In this document: positions 20,761 to 37,251 of the stretch, piece by piece
Position numbering within the stretch: the first letter of the stretch is position 1
How the letters are laid out: each line of letters starts with the position of its first letter
Source of the DNA: Deinococcus metallilatus
GTDB taxonomy: Bacteria; Deinococcota; Deinococci; Deinococcales; Deinococcaceae
DNA: 37,500 bases
Reading direction: 5' to 3'
Assembly (NCBI RefSeq): GCF_004758605.1
Contig: NZ_CP038512.1
Location: 2,795,001 to 2,832,500, forward strand
The notes under the pieces: model-generated
The model's input: the letters and a program-made list of their open reading frames with translations, nothing else
Told to the model about the DNA's origin: nothing
The model's database searches: none
Translations under genes and position numbers: made by a program

Positions 20761-21611
20761 TGTCCGCTCTGGCTGAAGTGCCCGACCTCACCCTGCGCGC
20801 CCTCGGCACCCAGGTCCGGGCGCGCGGCGTGGGGGCCTTCGAGGCGCTGGCCGAAGTGCGGCGGCTGGAGCGCCTCCTCACCCGCTTCGCGCCGTCCCCG
20901 CTGACCTGCCTGAACGGGGCGGGCGAACTCCCTGACCCGCCGCCCGAGCTGGTGGAGGCCCTGCGGCACGCGCTGACGGTGGCCCAGGAGACGCGCGGGT
21001 GGGTGACTCCCACGGTCCTCCCCGCCCTGGAGGCCGCCGGGTACATGCGCTGGCCGGGGGACGGGCCGGGAGGCGCGGCAGTGCGCGTGCCGGACACGGC
21101 GGGGATCATGGTCCGCGAGGACGTGGTCAGCCTGCCGCCGGGCGTGCGTCTGGACCTGGGCGGCACGGCGAAGGGCTGGATCGCCTGGCGGGCCGCCCGC
21201 TGCCTGCGCGGAACGGGGCTGGTGGACGCCGGGGGCGACCTGCAACTGAGGCTGGCGAAACCCGCCACACTGGGGATCGAGACGCCCACCGGAACCCCCG
21301 CCTACGTGGAATTGCCCGCGGGCGTGCATGGCGTGGCGACGAGCAGCGTCTTGAGGCGGGCCTGGCCGGGCGGCCATCACCTGATCGACCCCCGGCGCGG
21401 GCGGAGTGCCCGGACACGCTTCGCCCAGGTGACGGCGGTGGCGGGGGACGTGCGGATCGCGGAAACGCTCGCCAAGCTGGCGCTCCTGGATGCCGGGGAA
21501 GTGCTGGAGGCGTGGCTGGACCTTCATCCGGGCGCGCTGCTGCTGGCCTTCGAGGGTGACGGCACGGGCTGGGAATGGCAGCCGGGCGGCTGGGCCAGGT
21601 GGGCGGCATGA
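20760..21611 (+). CDS. apbE: FAD:protein FMN transferase (ApbE)
   Basis: 283 aa. ApbE moves FMN from FAD onto a threonine of target proteins outside the membrane. VRLDLGGTAKGWIAWRAA (about 130-147) matches the DLGGIAKG FAD-binding motif. GLVDAGGDLQLR is the conserved GDxxxxG region. HHLIDPRRGRSA (about 209-220) matches the HxIDPxTG motif. No lipobox or signal peptide is visible at the N-terminus, which is shorter than the roughly 330-aa norm, so export is unclear. It starts inside the stop of the upstream gene and ends with an ATGA overlap with the next gene, so the three form one unit. Confidence 0.88.
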   Translation: MSALAEVPDLTLRALGTQVRARGVGAFEALAEVRRLERLLTRFAPSPLTCLNGAGELPDPPPELVEALRHALTVAQETRGWVTPTVLPALEAAGYMRWPGDGPGGAAVRVPDTAGIMVREDVVSLPPGVRLDLGGTAKGWIAWRAARCLRGTGLVDAGGDLQLRLAKPATLGIETPTGTPAYVELPAGVHGVATSSVLRRAWPGGHHLIDPRRGRSARTRFAQVTAVAGDVRIAETLAKLALLDAGEVLEAWLDLHPGALLLAFEGDGTGWEWQPGGWARWAA

Positions 21612-22261
21612 CGCCGCGTCCGGTCCCGGTTAGGGGGGGGAATGCCCTGCTGGACGACCTCGGCAATACACTGCTCACCGCCGCGCTGCTGTTCGTGTTC
21701 GCGGGCGCGTATACCCTCTGCTGGCTGCACGTCGGTCCGCACACGCTGGCCTGGACACTGAACCGGGCGACGGGCACGGCGGCCTACCTGCTGCTGACTG
21801 TCACCACGGCGACGGGGGCCTTGCTGGGCAGCCGAATTGCGCCGCCCTGGCTCACGCGGGCACAGCAGGGCGGCTGGCATGGCCTGGCCTCCGGGTTCGC
21901 GCTCGTGCTGGGGGCGCTGCATGGGCTGTTCCTGACGGTGGACGCGCAATCGCCGCAGGCCCTCGCGCATGTGCTGGTGCCGGGGGCGAGTACGGTCTTG
22001 CCCTTCCCGGTCGCACTGGGCACGCTGGGCTGGTACGGACTGCTGCTGGTGGTGGTCAGCACGCGCCTGCGTCCACGCCTGTCCCCCCGCGTCTGGAAGG
22101 CCCTGCACCTGACAGCCTACCCGGCGTTCGCGGCCCTCACCCTGCACGGCATGCGGGCGGGAAGCGACCACCTGGGCGGGCTGTACGGGGCAGCGGTGGC
22201 GGCCGTCCTCTTCACCTTCGGCCTGCGGCTGCTCGCGGAGCGTCCGGCCCGGCCCGCATAA
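21608..22261 (+). CDS. Ferric-reductase-like haem-binding membrane protein
   Basis: 217 aa with six hydrophobic segments, the Ferric_reduct-like transmembrane domain also found in YedZ/MsrQ. Two histidine pairs suit bis-haem b ligation: HGLASGFALVLGALH (14 apart, about 97-111) and HLTAYPAFAALTLH (13 apart, about 167-180), on two helices. There is no NAD(P)H or FAD domain, so it would depend on another flavoprotein, plausibly one flavinylated by the co-encoded ApbE. The start is ATGA-coupled to apbE. Substrate (oxidised methionine, quinone or iron) is not readable. Confidence 0.82.
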   Translation: MTPRPVPVRGGNALLDDLGNTLLTAALLFVFAGAYTLCWLHVGPHTLAWTLNRATGTAAYLLLTVTTATGALLGSRIAPPWLTRAQQGGWHGLASGFALVLGALHGLFLTVDAQSPQALAHVLVPGASTVLPFPVALGTLGWYGLLLVVVSTRLRPRLSPRVWKALHLTAYPAFAALTLHGMRAGSDHLGGLYGAAVAAVLFTFGLRLLAERPARPA

Positions 22262-22307
22262 GGCCGGGGCAACGCTCACCTTCCGGGCTTAGCCTGCTCC
22301 CCACGCC

Positions 22308-23681
22308 ATGCGACGCCTTCTCATGCCCGCCCTGTCCACTGTGCTGATGACTGCCGCGCCCGCCGTTGCCCTCTCGTCCGTCACACTGCCGCTGACCGTC
22401 CCGCTCGCCGGGGTGCAGCAGGCCGCGAACGCCCGCGTCCCCAGCGAGTTCGCACGGCTGGACGAGACGCGCACCTTCCTGGGTGGCCTGCTGAGCGTGA
22501 AGCTGACCGGGACGGTGGCGCGCGCCGGGCACGTCAGCGTGAAGCCGACGCCCGAGGGGGACGCCCTGATCGTGAGCGTGCCGATTCGCGCCGACTTCCG
22601 GGCCGAACCCGGGGGACTGGGGTCGTTCCTGACCCGCGAGTTCGGCGGCGCGGCGACCGTCAGCCTGCGCGTCACGCCCTTCGTCACGCCGGATTGGGAG
22701 GCGGGGGCGAAGGTGACCGGCGAGTACACCTGGACCGACCCGCTAAGTGTGGAACTCGCGCAGGGGGTCAAGGTCAGCGTGCAGGCCCTGGTAGACGGAC
22801 AGGTGCGCGCGCAGCTCGACCGGGTGGCGGCGGACGTGGCGAAGGCCGTGCGCGAGGGCGCCAATCTCCGCACGCGGGCGGGGACGCTGTGGGCCCGCGC
22901 GCAGCAACCCTGGACCCTGCCCACCCCCGACCCCACCTACGCCCGCGTGACGCCGCGCAGCCTGACCGTCAGCCCCTTCCGCTTCACGCCTGACGCGCTG
23001 AAGCTGACGGTGGGGGCGACTTTTGACCTGAACGCCGGACTGGGAAGGGCGCCTGCCGTCCCGCCCACGCCCCTCCCCGCCTTGAAGGTCGCCCCCCCGC
23101 CCGCTTCCGGCGTGGACCTGAGTGTTCCGGTGCGTCTCCCCTACCCGGAGCTGTCGCAGGCGGCCACCCGTGCGGCGAGCGAGCGGACTTTCGCGCTGCC
23201 GGTGCCCCTCTCACCCACCCTGCGTGTGAACAGCGTGGAGGTCACACCACGCGGCCCGAAGCTGAATGCCGCCATCACCGTCACCGTGTCCGGCCCGCTG
23301 GGCCTGAGCGTCCAGGCGACAGCCGACGTGGCGGGCACGCCCACGCTCGACCCGTCGGGCCGCGTCGTCACCCTGAGCGGCGTGACCGTCACCACCCGCC
23401 GCGAAGGGCTGGCCGGGCGCGTCATCGGCTGGCTGGCGGACGAACGGGCGCAGGCGTATCTGGCCCGCGCCGCCCGCTTCGACCTGACCTCCCGCCTGGC
23501 GGACGCGCAGCGGCAGGTGCAGGCGCGCCTCCCCTTCACGCCCGCGCCGGGGGTGGAGCTGGCCGGGAAGGTCGGCTCCCTGAAGCTCACCGCGCTCAAC
23601 GTCAATCCGGACGCCCTGGTCGTCACTGCCGCCGCCAGTGGGCAGGTGCAGGCGACGGTGGACGTGGGAAACCTCCACTAG
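22308..23681 (+). CDS. DUF4403 family secreted protein
   Basis: 457 aa with a signal peptide (MRRLLMPALSTVLMTAAPAVALS, about 1-23). The protein is all-beta in character, with two similar halves beginning SSVTLPLTVPLAGVQQAAN (about 24) and GVDLSVPVRLPYPELSQAA (about 267). This duplicated pattern is that of DUF4403, related to lipid-binding TULIP-like folds in some analyses; function is unknown. SVKPTPEGDALIVSVPIRAD and LKLTALNVNPDALVVTAAASG show the short repeated strands. Location is expected in the periplasm or outer envelope. It ends one base before the end of pilT on the other strand, so the two genes converge with almost no gap and no terminator is visible. Confidence 0.78.
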   Translation: MRRLLMPALSTVLMTAAPAVALSSVTLPLTVPLAGVQQAANARVPSEFARLDETRTFLGGLLSVKLTGTVARAGHVSVKPTPEGDALIVSVPIRADFRAEPGGLGSFLTREFGGAATVSLRVTPFVTPDWEAGAKVTGEYTWTDPLSVELAQGVKVSVQALVDGQVRAQLDRVAADVAKAVREGANLRTRAGTLWARAQQPWTLPTPDPTYARVTPRSLTVSPFRFTPDALKLTVGATFDLNAGLGRAPAVPPTPLPALKVAPPPASGVDLSVPVRLPYPELSQAATRAASERTFALPVPLSPTLRVNSVEVTPRGPKLNAAITVTVSGPLGLSVQATADVAGTPTLDPSGRVVTLSGVTVTTRREGLAGRVIGWLADERAQAYLARAARFDLTSRLADAQRQVQARLPFTPAPGVELAGKVGSLKLTALNVNPDALVVTAAASGQVQATVDVGNLH

Positions 23682-23682
23682 C

Positions 23683-24912
<1,230 letters not shown>

Positions 24913-24989
24913 GGACACCTCGGGTGTGGGATGTGGGTTGGAGGTCGTGGAGGACGGGCAGCTTTCAGCGATGCGCTCTGAGCGGGAAG

Positions 24990-25095
24990 TGAAAGCGTGC
25001 GGGGGAGCTTTTGCTCCTCCCCCCTTGCGGGGGACTGGTACAGCTCGCACCGCGAGAGGTTGGGACTCGTAGAGCTGCTTGCAGAGGGGGGTGGC
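24990..25095. repeat. Dispersed GC-rich palindromic repeat, copy 3
   Basis: Shares CTGGTACAGCTCGCACCGCG and GAGAGGTTGGGACT with copy 2, preceded by CTCCTCCCCCCTTGCGGGGG. The last block is diverged (ACTCGTAGAGCTGCTTGCAG). It lies about 80 nt upstream of the pilT start, so it may sit in its leader or promoter region. Confidence 0.7.
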
Positions 25096-25166
25096 AAGCG
25101 CCAGCTTGCCCTCTTCACTTGCCTTGAAAGGGAGGGGCTGAGCCTTCCTACCGCCTCTGACGCCAG

Positions 25167-25437
25167 GCCCGCTCACCCCCACCCGGCCTCGCCCCTCAAG
25201 GGGGAGGAGTAAAAGCCAAACTTCCCTCAGTACACGGTCAACCGGTTTTCTGGTAGCTGGGTGATGAGAAACAAACTGCTAAAGGTCGTTCAGGACAGCG
25301 AATACGTTCTCATCGTTCAAGCATCCACCCTGTTTTGATCGCTTGACGATGTACTAGGGGATGACCACAGTGATGAACAGGACTTTTCTCTTTGCCCCTC
25401 CCCCTTGCGGGGGGAGGCTGGGTGGGGGTGAGCGGGC
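25167..25437. repeat. Long-range 23-bp inverted repeat in the pilT-pilB gap
   Basis: The block 25167-25189 (CCCGCTCACCCCCACCCGGC plus CTC) is reverse-complementary at 22 of 23 positions to 25415-25437. Both are next to CCCCTCAAGGGGG or CCCTTGCGGGGG palindromes. The roughly 180 nt between (25210-25395) is distinctly more AT-rich (CAAACTTCCCTC, GTTTTGATCGCTTGACG). I see no ORF of note there. Together 24913-25481 is a 569-nt gene-free region made of repeats. Confidence 0.65.
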
Positions 25438-25481
25438 CGAGCAATTCAGGAAATAGGTCTGCTCTTGCCTGTGGTCATCCC

Positions 25482-25485
<4 letters not shown>
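25354..25485. repeat. 132-bp element with 17-bp perfect terminal inverted repeats at the end of pilB
   Basis: CTAGGGGATGACCACAG (25354-25370) and its exact complement (25469-25485) flank about 98 nt. The right copy contains the pilB stop codon (TAG on the minus strand). CTAG occurs at both ends, but as part of the repeats, so no independent target-site duplication can be claimed. It may be a miniature transposable element or a long hairpin. Confidence 0.6.
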
Positions 25486-28160
<2,675 letters not shown>

Positions 28161-28186
28161 TCTCCTTCATCTCTCCAGGCCCCTCC

Positions 28187-29451
<1,265 letters not shown>

Positions 29452-29590
29452 CTCTCACGAGATTCTGACGGGTCAATCCCCCGGCGGGGGCAGCGGGAGA
29501 TGAGGGCGGGGGAGCTGAAGCCGTGGCCCCGCGCTTCCGCCCCCGCACGCCCTTTTACACCCGCTTCAGCGCCACCCCCCGCCGGACTGC

Positions 29591-29596
29591 TACAGT
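29591..29596 (+). promoter_or_regulatory. -10 box TACAGT for fabI
   Basis: TACAGT, 7 nt, ATG at 29604; leaderless layout. It decides the start among in-frame candidates (an upstream ATG at 29523 would add a basic, non-conserved extension). The 29452-29590 gap to pgeF otherwise shows no feature. Confidence 0.5.
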
Positions 29597-29603
29597 CGCC
29601 CGC

Positions 29604-30389
<786 letters not shown>

Positions 30390-30397
30390 GGGAGGCA

Positions 30398-30445
30398 GGA
30401 CGCGGTGCGCAGGAAAAGACTATAGCCTTCCCGCGCACCGCGTCC
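30398..30445. repeat. Intergenic hairpin with GGTGCGC words, GGAAAAGAC loop
   Basis: GGACGCGGTGCGC (30398-30410) and GCGCACCGCGTCC (30433-30445) are exact complements. The loop is AGGAAAAGACTATAGCCTTC, matching the loops at 2590 and 3325 although the arms differ. Another GGCACCGCGCAC word follows the right arm. Confidence 0.75.
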
Positions 30446-30470
30446 TGGGCACCGCGCACTTTCCCCCCGC

Positions 30471-30476
30471 TATCAT
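30471..30476 (+). promoter_or_regulatory. -10 box TATCAT for the isochorismatase-like gene
   Basis: TATCAT, 6 nt, ATG at 30483; leaderless layout. Confidence 0.45.
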
Positions 30477-30482
30477 CCCCCC

Positions 30483-30914
30483 ATGACCTCCACGCCCACC
30501 GCGCTCGTGCTGCTCACCGCCCAGCGGCATCATCTGGAGGCGTTGCCGCACGAGCAGGCGGTGTCGCGGGCCTGGCAGGCGCGGGTGCAGGCGGCGCGGG
30601 CGGCGGGACACCTGATCGTGCATGTGCAGTGGGAGGGGGAGCCGGGCACACCGGGCGAAACCTTTTCGCGCGGGTGGGTGCTGCATCCCGACTTCCGCGC
30701 GGAGGCGACCGACCTGCCGGTGCGGGCGACCGCGCCGGATGCCTTCGCGGGGTCCGGGCTGGACGCGGCGCTGCGGAGTCGCGGCGTGCGCGAACTGCAC
30801 CTGCTGGCGCTGCCGGGGAGCGAGGTGCGGCCCGAGACGGCGCAGACGGCCCGCGAACTGGGGTACCGGGTGGACGTGCTGGAAGACCTGCCGGAACCGC
30901 TCCGCGCCACCTGA
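30483..30914 (+). CDS. Isochorismatase-fold protein without catalytic residues
   Basis: 143 aa. The fold is that of isochorismatase/nicotinamidase cysteine hydrolases: ALVLLTAQRHHLEAL at the start, GSGLDAALRSRGVRELHLLALPG in the middle, TAQTARELGYRVDVLEDLPEPL at the end. Active enzymes have Asp-Lys-Cys. Aligned by hand, Asp of ALxVIDxQ is Thr (LLTAQ), Lys of VEKxRYSAF is Ala (VRATAPDAF), and Cys of TDVCV is Val (GSEVRPETA). All three are lost, so a classical hydrolase reaction is not expected. It may bind a ligand or a partner. Length is short for the family (about 180-200 aa). Confidence 0.78.
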   Translation: MTSTPTALVLLTAQRHHLEALPHEQAVSRAWQARVQAARAAGHLIVHVQWEGEPGTPGETFSRGWVLHPDFRAEATDLPVRATAPDAFAGSGLDAALRSRGVRELHLLALPGSEVRPETAQTARELGYRVDVLEDLPEPLRAT

Positions 30915-30936
30915 GCGGCCCCGCTGGGCCACCTGT

Positions 30937-31071
30937 CTAGAGTTTCGGTCCACTCCGCCTCCAGAAGAGAGGCCGGGTCATGCCACGCCGACCCGCGCTG
31001 ACACGCCGTTTTCTGGCGTCGCCCCGGCAAGGAGCCTTCCAGGCGTTTTTGGAAACTGCTTTAAACTCTAG
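30937..31071. repeat. 9-bp inverted repeat flanking about 117 nt
   Basis: CTAGAGTTT (30937-30945) and AAACTCTAG (31063-31071), each next to CCACC or GGTGG outside. The interior has small hairpins (ACGCC...GGCGT) and a short GCCTTCCAGGC stem followed by GTTTTT near 31045. No gene is visible in 30915-31104. Confidence 0.35.
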
Positions 31072-31092
31072 GGTGGAAGGCAGAGCGCGCGC

Positions 31093-31098
31093 TACAGT
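31093..31098 (+). promoter_or_regulatory. -10 box TACAGT for the acyltransferase
   Basis: TACAGT, 6 nt, GTG at 31105; leaderless layout. Confidence 0.45.
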
Positions 31099-31104
31099 GG
31101 CCAC

Positions 31105-31989
<885 letters not shown>

Positions 31990-31996
31990 GCCGGGC

Positions 31997-32593
31997 TTGA
32001 CCGGGCCGCCTGCCCCCCTCCCCCTCACCGCCGGGGCCTTCCGCGAGGCCATGTGGGACCGGCTGGCGGGGACGCGGGCCGTGAGCTACCCGCTGCCCCC
32101 GCACGGCCACCACCCCAACTTCGTCCGGGCAAGGGACGCGGCGCGGCAGTTGCTGGCACACCCGGAGGTGGCGGGGCGGCGTGTGTTGATCGTCGGGCCG
32201 GAGCGCGTCCTGCTGCCGCTGCGCAAACTTGCGCTGGACGCGGGCCTCACCCTCTACGTGCCGCACCAGAAAAAGGAAGGCTGGTACTGGCGGCTCACGG
32301 ACCCGGCGGGCGCACAGCTCAGCCGCATGGCGGCGGTGGGCGAACCGCGCCTCCAGCCCGAGGGGGCGCAGGCCGCCGTCCTCGCCTGCGTCACCGTGGA
32401 CCGTCAGGGCGGGCGGCTGGGCAAGGGCTACGGCTGGGGGGCGCGGGGCCTGAACCTGGGCCTGCCCGAGTACACGCTGGCGCACCCGCTGATGCTGGTC
32501 GAGCGTCTCGCCTGCCCGGCCGATTCGCAAGTACGGCTGATCGGCACGCCGGGCGGGGTGATCGAGCCGGAATCGCCCGCCGAAAGAGCTTAG
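31997..32593 (+). CDS. 5-formyltetrahydrofolate cyclo-ligase-like protein (MTHFSD type)
   Basis: 198 aa from TTG (31997); an ATG at 32051 is also possible and loses the first 18 residues. The order FREAMWDRL, YPLPPHGHHPNF, AARQLLAHPE, RVLIVGPERVLLPLRKLALDAG and RLGKGYGWGARGLNLGLPEYTL resembles the MTHFS-like group with MTHFSD (NF-x-A-x-x-A, PD/PE-x-x-x-x-P-x-R, GKG-Y). True cyclo-ligases turn 5-formyl-THF into methenyl-THF with ATP; the glycine loop here is altered (GKGYGWGARG), so activity is not certain. It follows the acyltransferase by 7 nt. Confidence 0.7.
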   Translation: MTGPPAPLPLTAGAFREAMWDRLAGTRAVSYPLPPHGHHPNFVRARDAARQLLAHPEVAGRRVLIVGPERVLLPLRKLALDAGLTLYVPHQKKEGWYWRLTDPAGAQLSRMAAVGEPRLQPEGAQAAVLACVTVDRQGGRLGKGYGWGARGLNLGLPEYTLAHPLMLVERLACPADSQVRLIGTPGGVIEPESPAERA

Positions 32594-32596
32594 ACT
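32591..32596 (+). promoter_or_regulatory. -10 box TAGACT for the DinB-like gene
   Basis: TAGACT, 6 nt, ATG at 32603. It overlaps the stop of the upstream gene. Confidence 0.45.
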
Positions 32597-32602
32597 GAGT
32601 CC

Positions 32603-33187
32603 ATGACCAAGCGCAGCAAGGTGTTCGTGCCCGCCGTCGTGACGGTGGCGACCGTCGGCGTGGCTGCCGGGGCGGCCTATGTGGCGCGCAGCCGCAAGGA
32701 CGACGTGAAGGAGTTCTTCGTCGCGCAGGTGCTCGAACGGCCCGCCGGGCGCATGAGCTACACCGATCTGGCGCAGGGCCTGGAACGCGGCGGCACCTTC
32801 CTGGCCCAGCGTGCTGCCCGCGCCGCCGACACGGACGCGAACCGGGCCGTCCTCACGCACATCATCGGGATCGAACGCTGGGGGCAGAACCGGCTGCGGG
32901 TGGCCCTGGGGCAGCGCAAGTTCGAGCGCGACGAGCATCACCCCTACAAGCCGGGGGCGGGCGCGACCCTGCGCGAGCTTCAGGACCTGCTCTCGCAGAC
33001 GCGGGCGCAGACGGTGGACCTCGCCCGCGGGCTGCACGCCCATCCCCCGCAGGACGACCTGACGGTGGAACACAACGGCCTGGGGCCGCTCACGCCCAAA
33101 GCCTGGCTGCGTTATCTGACCCAGCACGCCGACCTGGAAAGCCGCAAACTGCGCGGGGCGAAGGAACACAAGGCGCTGGGCGAGTAG
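32603..33187 (+). CDS. Membrane-anchored DinB-like protein
   Basis: 194 aa. Residues about 7-29 (VFVPAVVTVATVGVAAGAAYVA) form one membrane segment. The rest is helical with the DinB/YfiT-fold pattern: SYTDLAQGLERGGTFLAQ, ANRAVLTHIIGIERWGQNRL (first metal-type His), DDLTVEHNGLGPLTP (second His) and WLRYLTQHADLESRKLRG (third His). DinB-fold proteins usually are soluble, sometimes thiol-dependent, metal-binding enzymes. An N-terminal anchor is unusual. Function unknown. Only 18 nt separate it from the DUF488 gene. Confidence 0.7.
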   Translation: MTKRSKVFVPAVVTVATVGVAAGAAYVARSRKDDVKEFFVAQVLERPAGRMSYTDLAQGLERGGTFLAQRAARAADTDANRAVLTHIIGIERWGQNRLRVALGQRKFERDEHHPYKPGAGATLRELQDLLSQTRAQTVDLARGLHAHPPQDDLTVEHNGLGPLTPKAWLRYLTQHADLESRKLRGAKEHKALGE

Positions 33188-33205
33188 CCCGCCGCGGTCC
33201 CACGC

Positions 33206-33664
33206 ATGAGCCTGCCCTCTCTTCTCACCATCGGGTACGAAGGGGCCGATCTGGACGCCTTTCTGGAGACGCTGACCCGGCACGGCGTCACGCTGCTGGT
33301 GGACACCCGCGAGCGGGCCCAGAGCCGCCGCCGGGGCTACAGCAAGACGGCGCTGGGGGCGGCCCTGAAGGAACGCGGCATCGGCTACGTGCATCTGCGC
33401 GCGCTCGGCACGCCGCCCAGCCTCCGCAAGGACTACCGCCTCAGCCACGATTTCGCCCTGCTGGAACGCGGCTATCACGCGCACCTCGCCACGCAGGGGG
33501 ACGCGCTGGAAGAACTCGGCGCGCTCGCCGCGCGGGAGCGGGCCTGCCTGCTGTGCTACGAGGCCAATCCCGCCGAATGCCACCGCTCGCTGATCGCGCA
33601 GCGGCTCCAGCGGCTCGGCCTGGTGGGCGAGGTGGGGCACCTGCACGTGCCAGCGCGGCCTTGA
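33206..33664 (+). CDS. DUF488 family protein
   Basis: 152 aa. LLTIGYEGADLDAFLETLTRHGVTLLVDTRERAQSRRRGYSKTAL (about 6-50) holds the conserved T-I-G-Y-E/S and D-x-R signatures. ALLCYEANPAECHRSLIAQRL (about 112-131) holds the Cys-His signature (C-x-E-x-x-x-x-x-C-H-R). DUF488 proteins are uncharacterised; some are encoded near DNA-repair or stress genes. No SD is visible, so coupling to the DinB-like gene 18 nt upstream is likely. Length is typical. Confidence 0.9.
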   Translation: MSLPSLLTIGYEGADLDAFLETLTRHGVTLLVDTRERAQSRRRGYSKTALGAALKERGIGYVHLRALGTPPSLRKDYRLSHDFALLERGYHAHLATQGDALEELGALAARERACLLCYEANPAECHRSLIAQRLQRLGLVGEVGHLHVPARP

Positions 33665-33769
33665 CGTTCTCTTGAGGGCTTCCCCATACCGTGACCGATG
33701 CACCGTTCTGGCCGGGGGGGAACGGGTCGAATGGGCCATGTCGACTTTGCCCGGCCGGGGGTGCCCATG

Positions 33770-34554
33770 ACACCCAACCTGACCTCGAACATGACCTCCA
33801 GGCCGTACCGCGAACACAGCACCGAATCGCTGCTGTCGCCTGCCGAGCGCGGCGTGATGGGCGTGCTGGGGCTGGCGGCACTGACGCTGAGCCTGCGCGG
33901 CAACGCGCTGGAACGGCTGCTGCTGGGCGCCGTGGGCGTGGGGCTGGCGGGCATGGCCGCCACCGGCACCAATCCGCTGGCGACCGCCCTCAAGATTCGC
34001 CAGAACGAGGAGGGCGACACGCTGGTGAGTGACGCGATCACCATCGGCCAGCCCCCCGAGCAGCTCTATGCGATCTGGCGCGACCTGACGAACCTGCCCC
34101 TGCTGATGCGGCACCTGAAAGCCGTGGAACTCCTCGACGAACGGCGCTCGCGCTGGACGGTGCCGGGGCCGGTCGGTGACGTGAGCTGGGAAGCCGAACT
34201 CACCGCCGACGAGCCGGGCCGCCGCATCGCCTGGCGTTCACTGCCGGGAGCGAGCATCCAGAACAGCGGTGAGGTCCTCTTCCTCCCGGCCCCTGGCGAC
34301 CGGGGCACCGAGATCCGGGTCAACCTGGCCTATCACGCGCCCGGGGGCACCACCGGCGCGGTGATCGCCCGTCTCACCGGGCAGGAGCCGTCGCAGCAGC
34401 TCCGCGACGATCTGCTGCGCTTCAAGCGCGAGCAGGAACTGGGCTTCGCCCCCACCACCCAGGGGCAGAGCAGCGGGCGGGCCGCCCAGAACGGCCACTA
34501 CCGGCAAGCACAGGATCACGCTCCCCGGACAGCGGGCGAGGCGGGGAGGAACGC

Positions 34555-34558
<4 letters not shown>
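33770..34558 (+). CDS. SRPBCC-type protein with an N-terminal DUF2892 membrane segment
   Basis: 262 aa from ATG 33770; the frame is open to 33698 (another ATG) but that part is not conserved-looking. Residues 20-70 ([38 protein letters not shown]) form a two-helix DUF2892-like unit, similar to the whole product of the gene at 37027. About 85-225 ([68 protein letters not shown]) is a START/SRPBCC cyclase-like ligand-binding domain. It ends in ATGA overlap with the dehydrogenase, so the two are co-translated. A ligand is not readable. Confidence 0.82.
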
Positions 34559-35763
<1,205 letters not shown>

Positions 35764-35775
35764 GCGACCGGGAGG

Positions 35776-35805
35776 AAGCAGGCGGGCCTGGGCGCTCGCC
35801 TGCTT
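35776..35805 (+). terminator. Terminator-like hairpin after the dehydrogenase
   Basis: AAGCAGGCG (35776-35784) and CGCCTGCTT (35797-35805) pair, followed by TCTGCT only, so the T-run is weak. Confidence 0.45.
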
Positions 35806-35870
35806 TCTGCTGAAGGCACCGGCAAAAGCAGCCAGGCCATGAAGCAGCAAAACTGTAAGAGGCCGTTCCC

Positions 35871-35876
35871 TAGAGT
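35871..35876 (+). promoter_or_regulatory. -10 box TAGAGT for the second PilT
   Basis: TAGAGT, 7 nt, ATG at 35884. It rules against an in-frame ATG 45 nt upstream. Confidence 0.5.
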
Positions 35877-35883
35877 CCAGGGC

Positions 35884-36963
<1,080 letters not shown>

Positions 36964-37026
36964 GGAGAGGGGCGAGCAGCAGTCTTTTCTTGAGCAGGCC
37001 CCCACACAGTAAGGGGAGGTGCTGTC

Positions 37027-37242
37027 GTGCCGGGAAGAGGCGCGTCGAATGCAGCCATGACAACGGCGCAGATGAAACCAGAGGAACGGCTGGTGGCGGG
37101 CTTTGTCGGGGTGTTCGTGGCAACCTTCGCCCTGGTGTACGGCGGCCCCATTCAGAAGTGGATCATGGGCAGCGTCGGCGTGGGGATTGTCGCGGTCGCG
37201 CTGCTGGGGCGGAATCCGTTGGGGGGTGGGAGGAAAGGGTAG
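37027..37242 (+). CDS. Small DUF2892-like membrane protein
   Basis: 71 aa, GTG start with a strong SD (GGGGAGG, about 6 nt). After a short basic head, KPEERLVAGFVGVFVATFALVYGG and KWIMGSVGVGIVAVALLGRNPLG form two helices. The pattern and the closing NPL match the N-terminal unit of the SRPBCC protein at 33770 ([38 protein letters not shown]). The gene encodes that unit alone. Function unknown. Confidence 0.7.
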   Translation: MPGRGASNAAMTTAQMKPEERLVAGFVGVFVATFALVYGGPIQKWIMGSVGVGIVAVALLGRNPLGGGRKG

Positions 37243-37251
37243 GGGGGCCTG

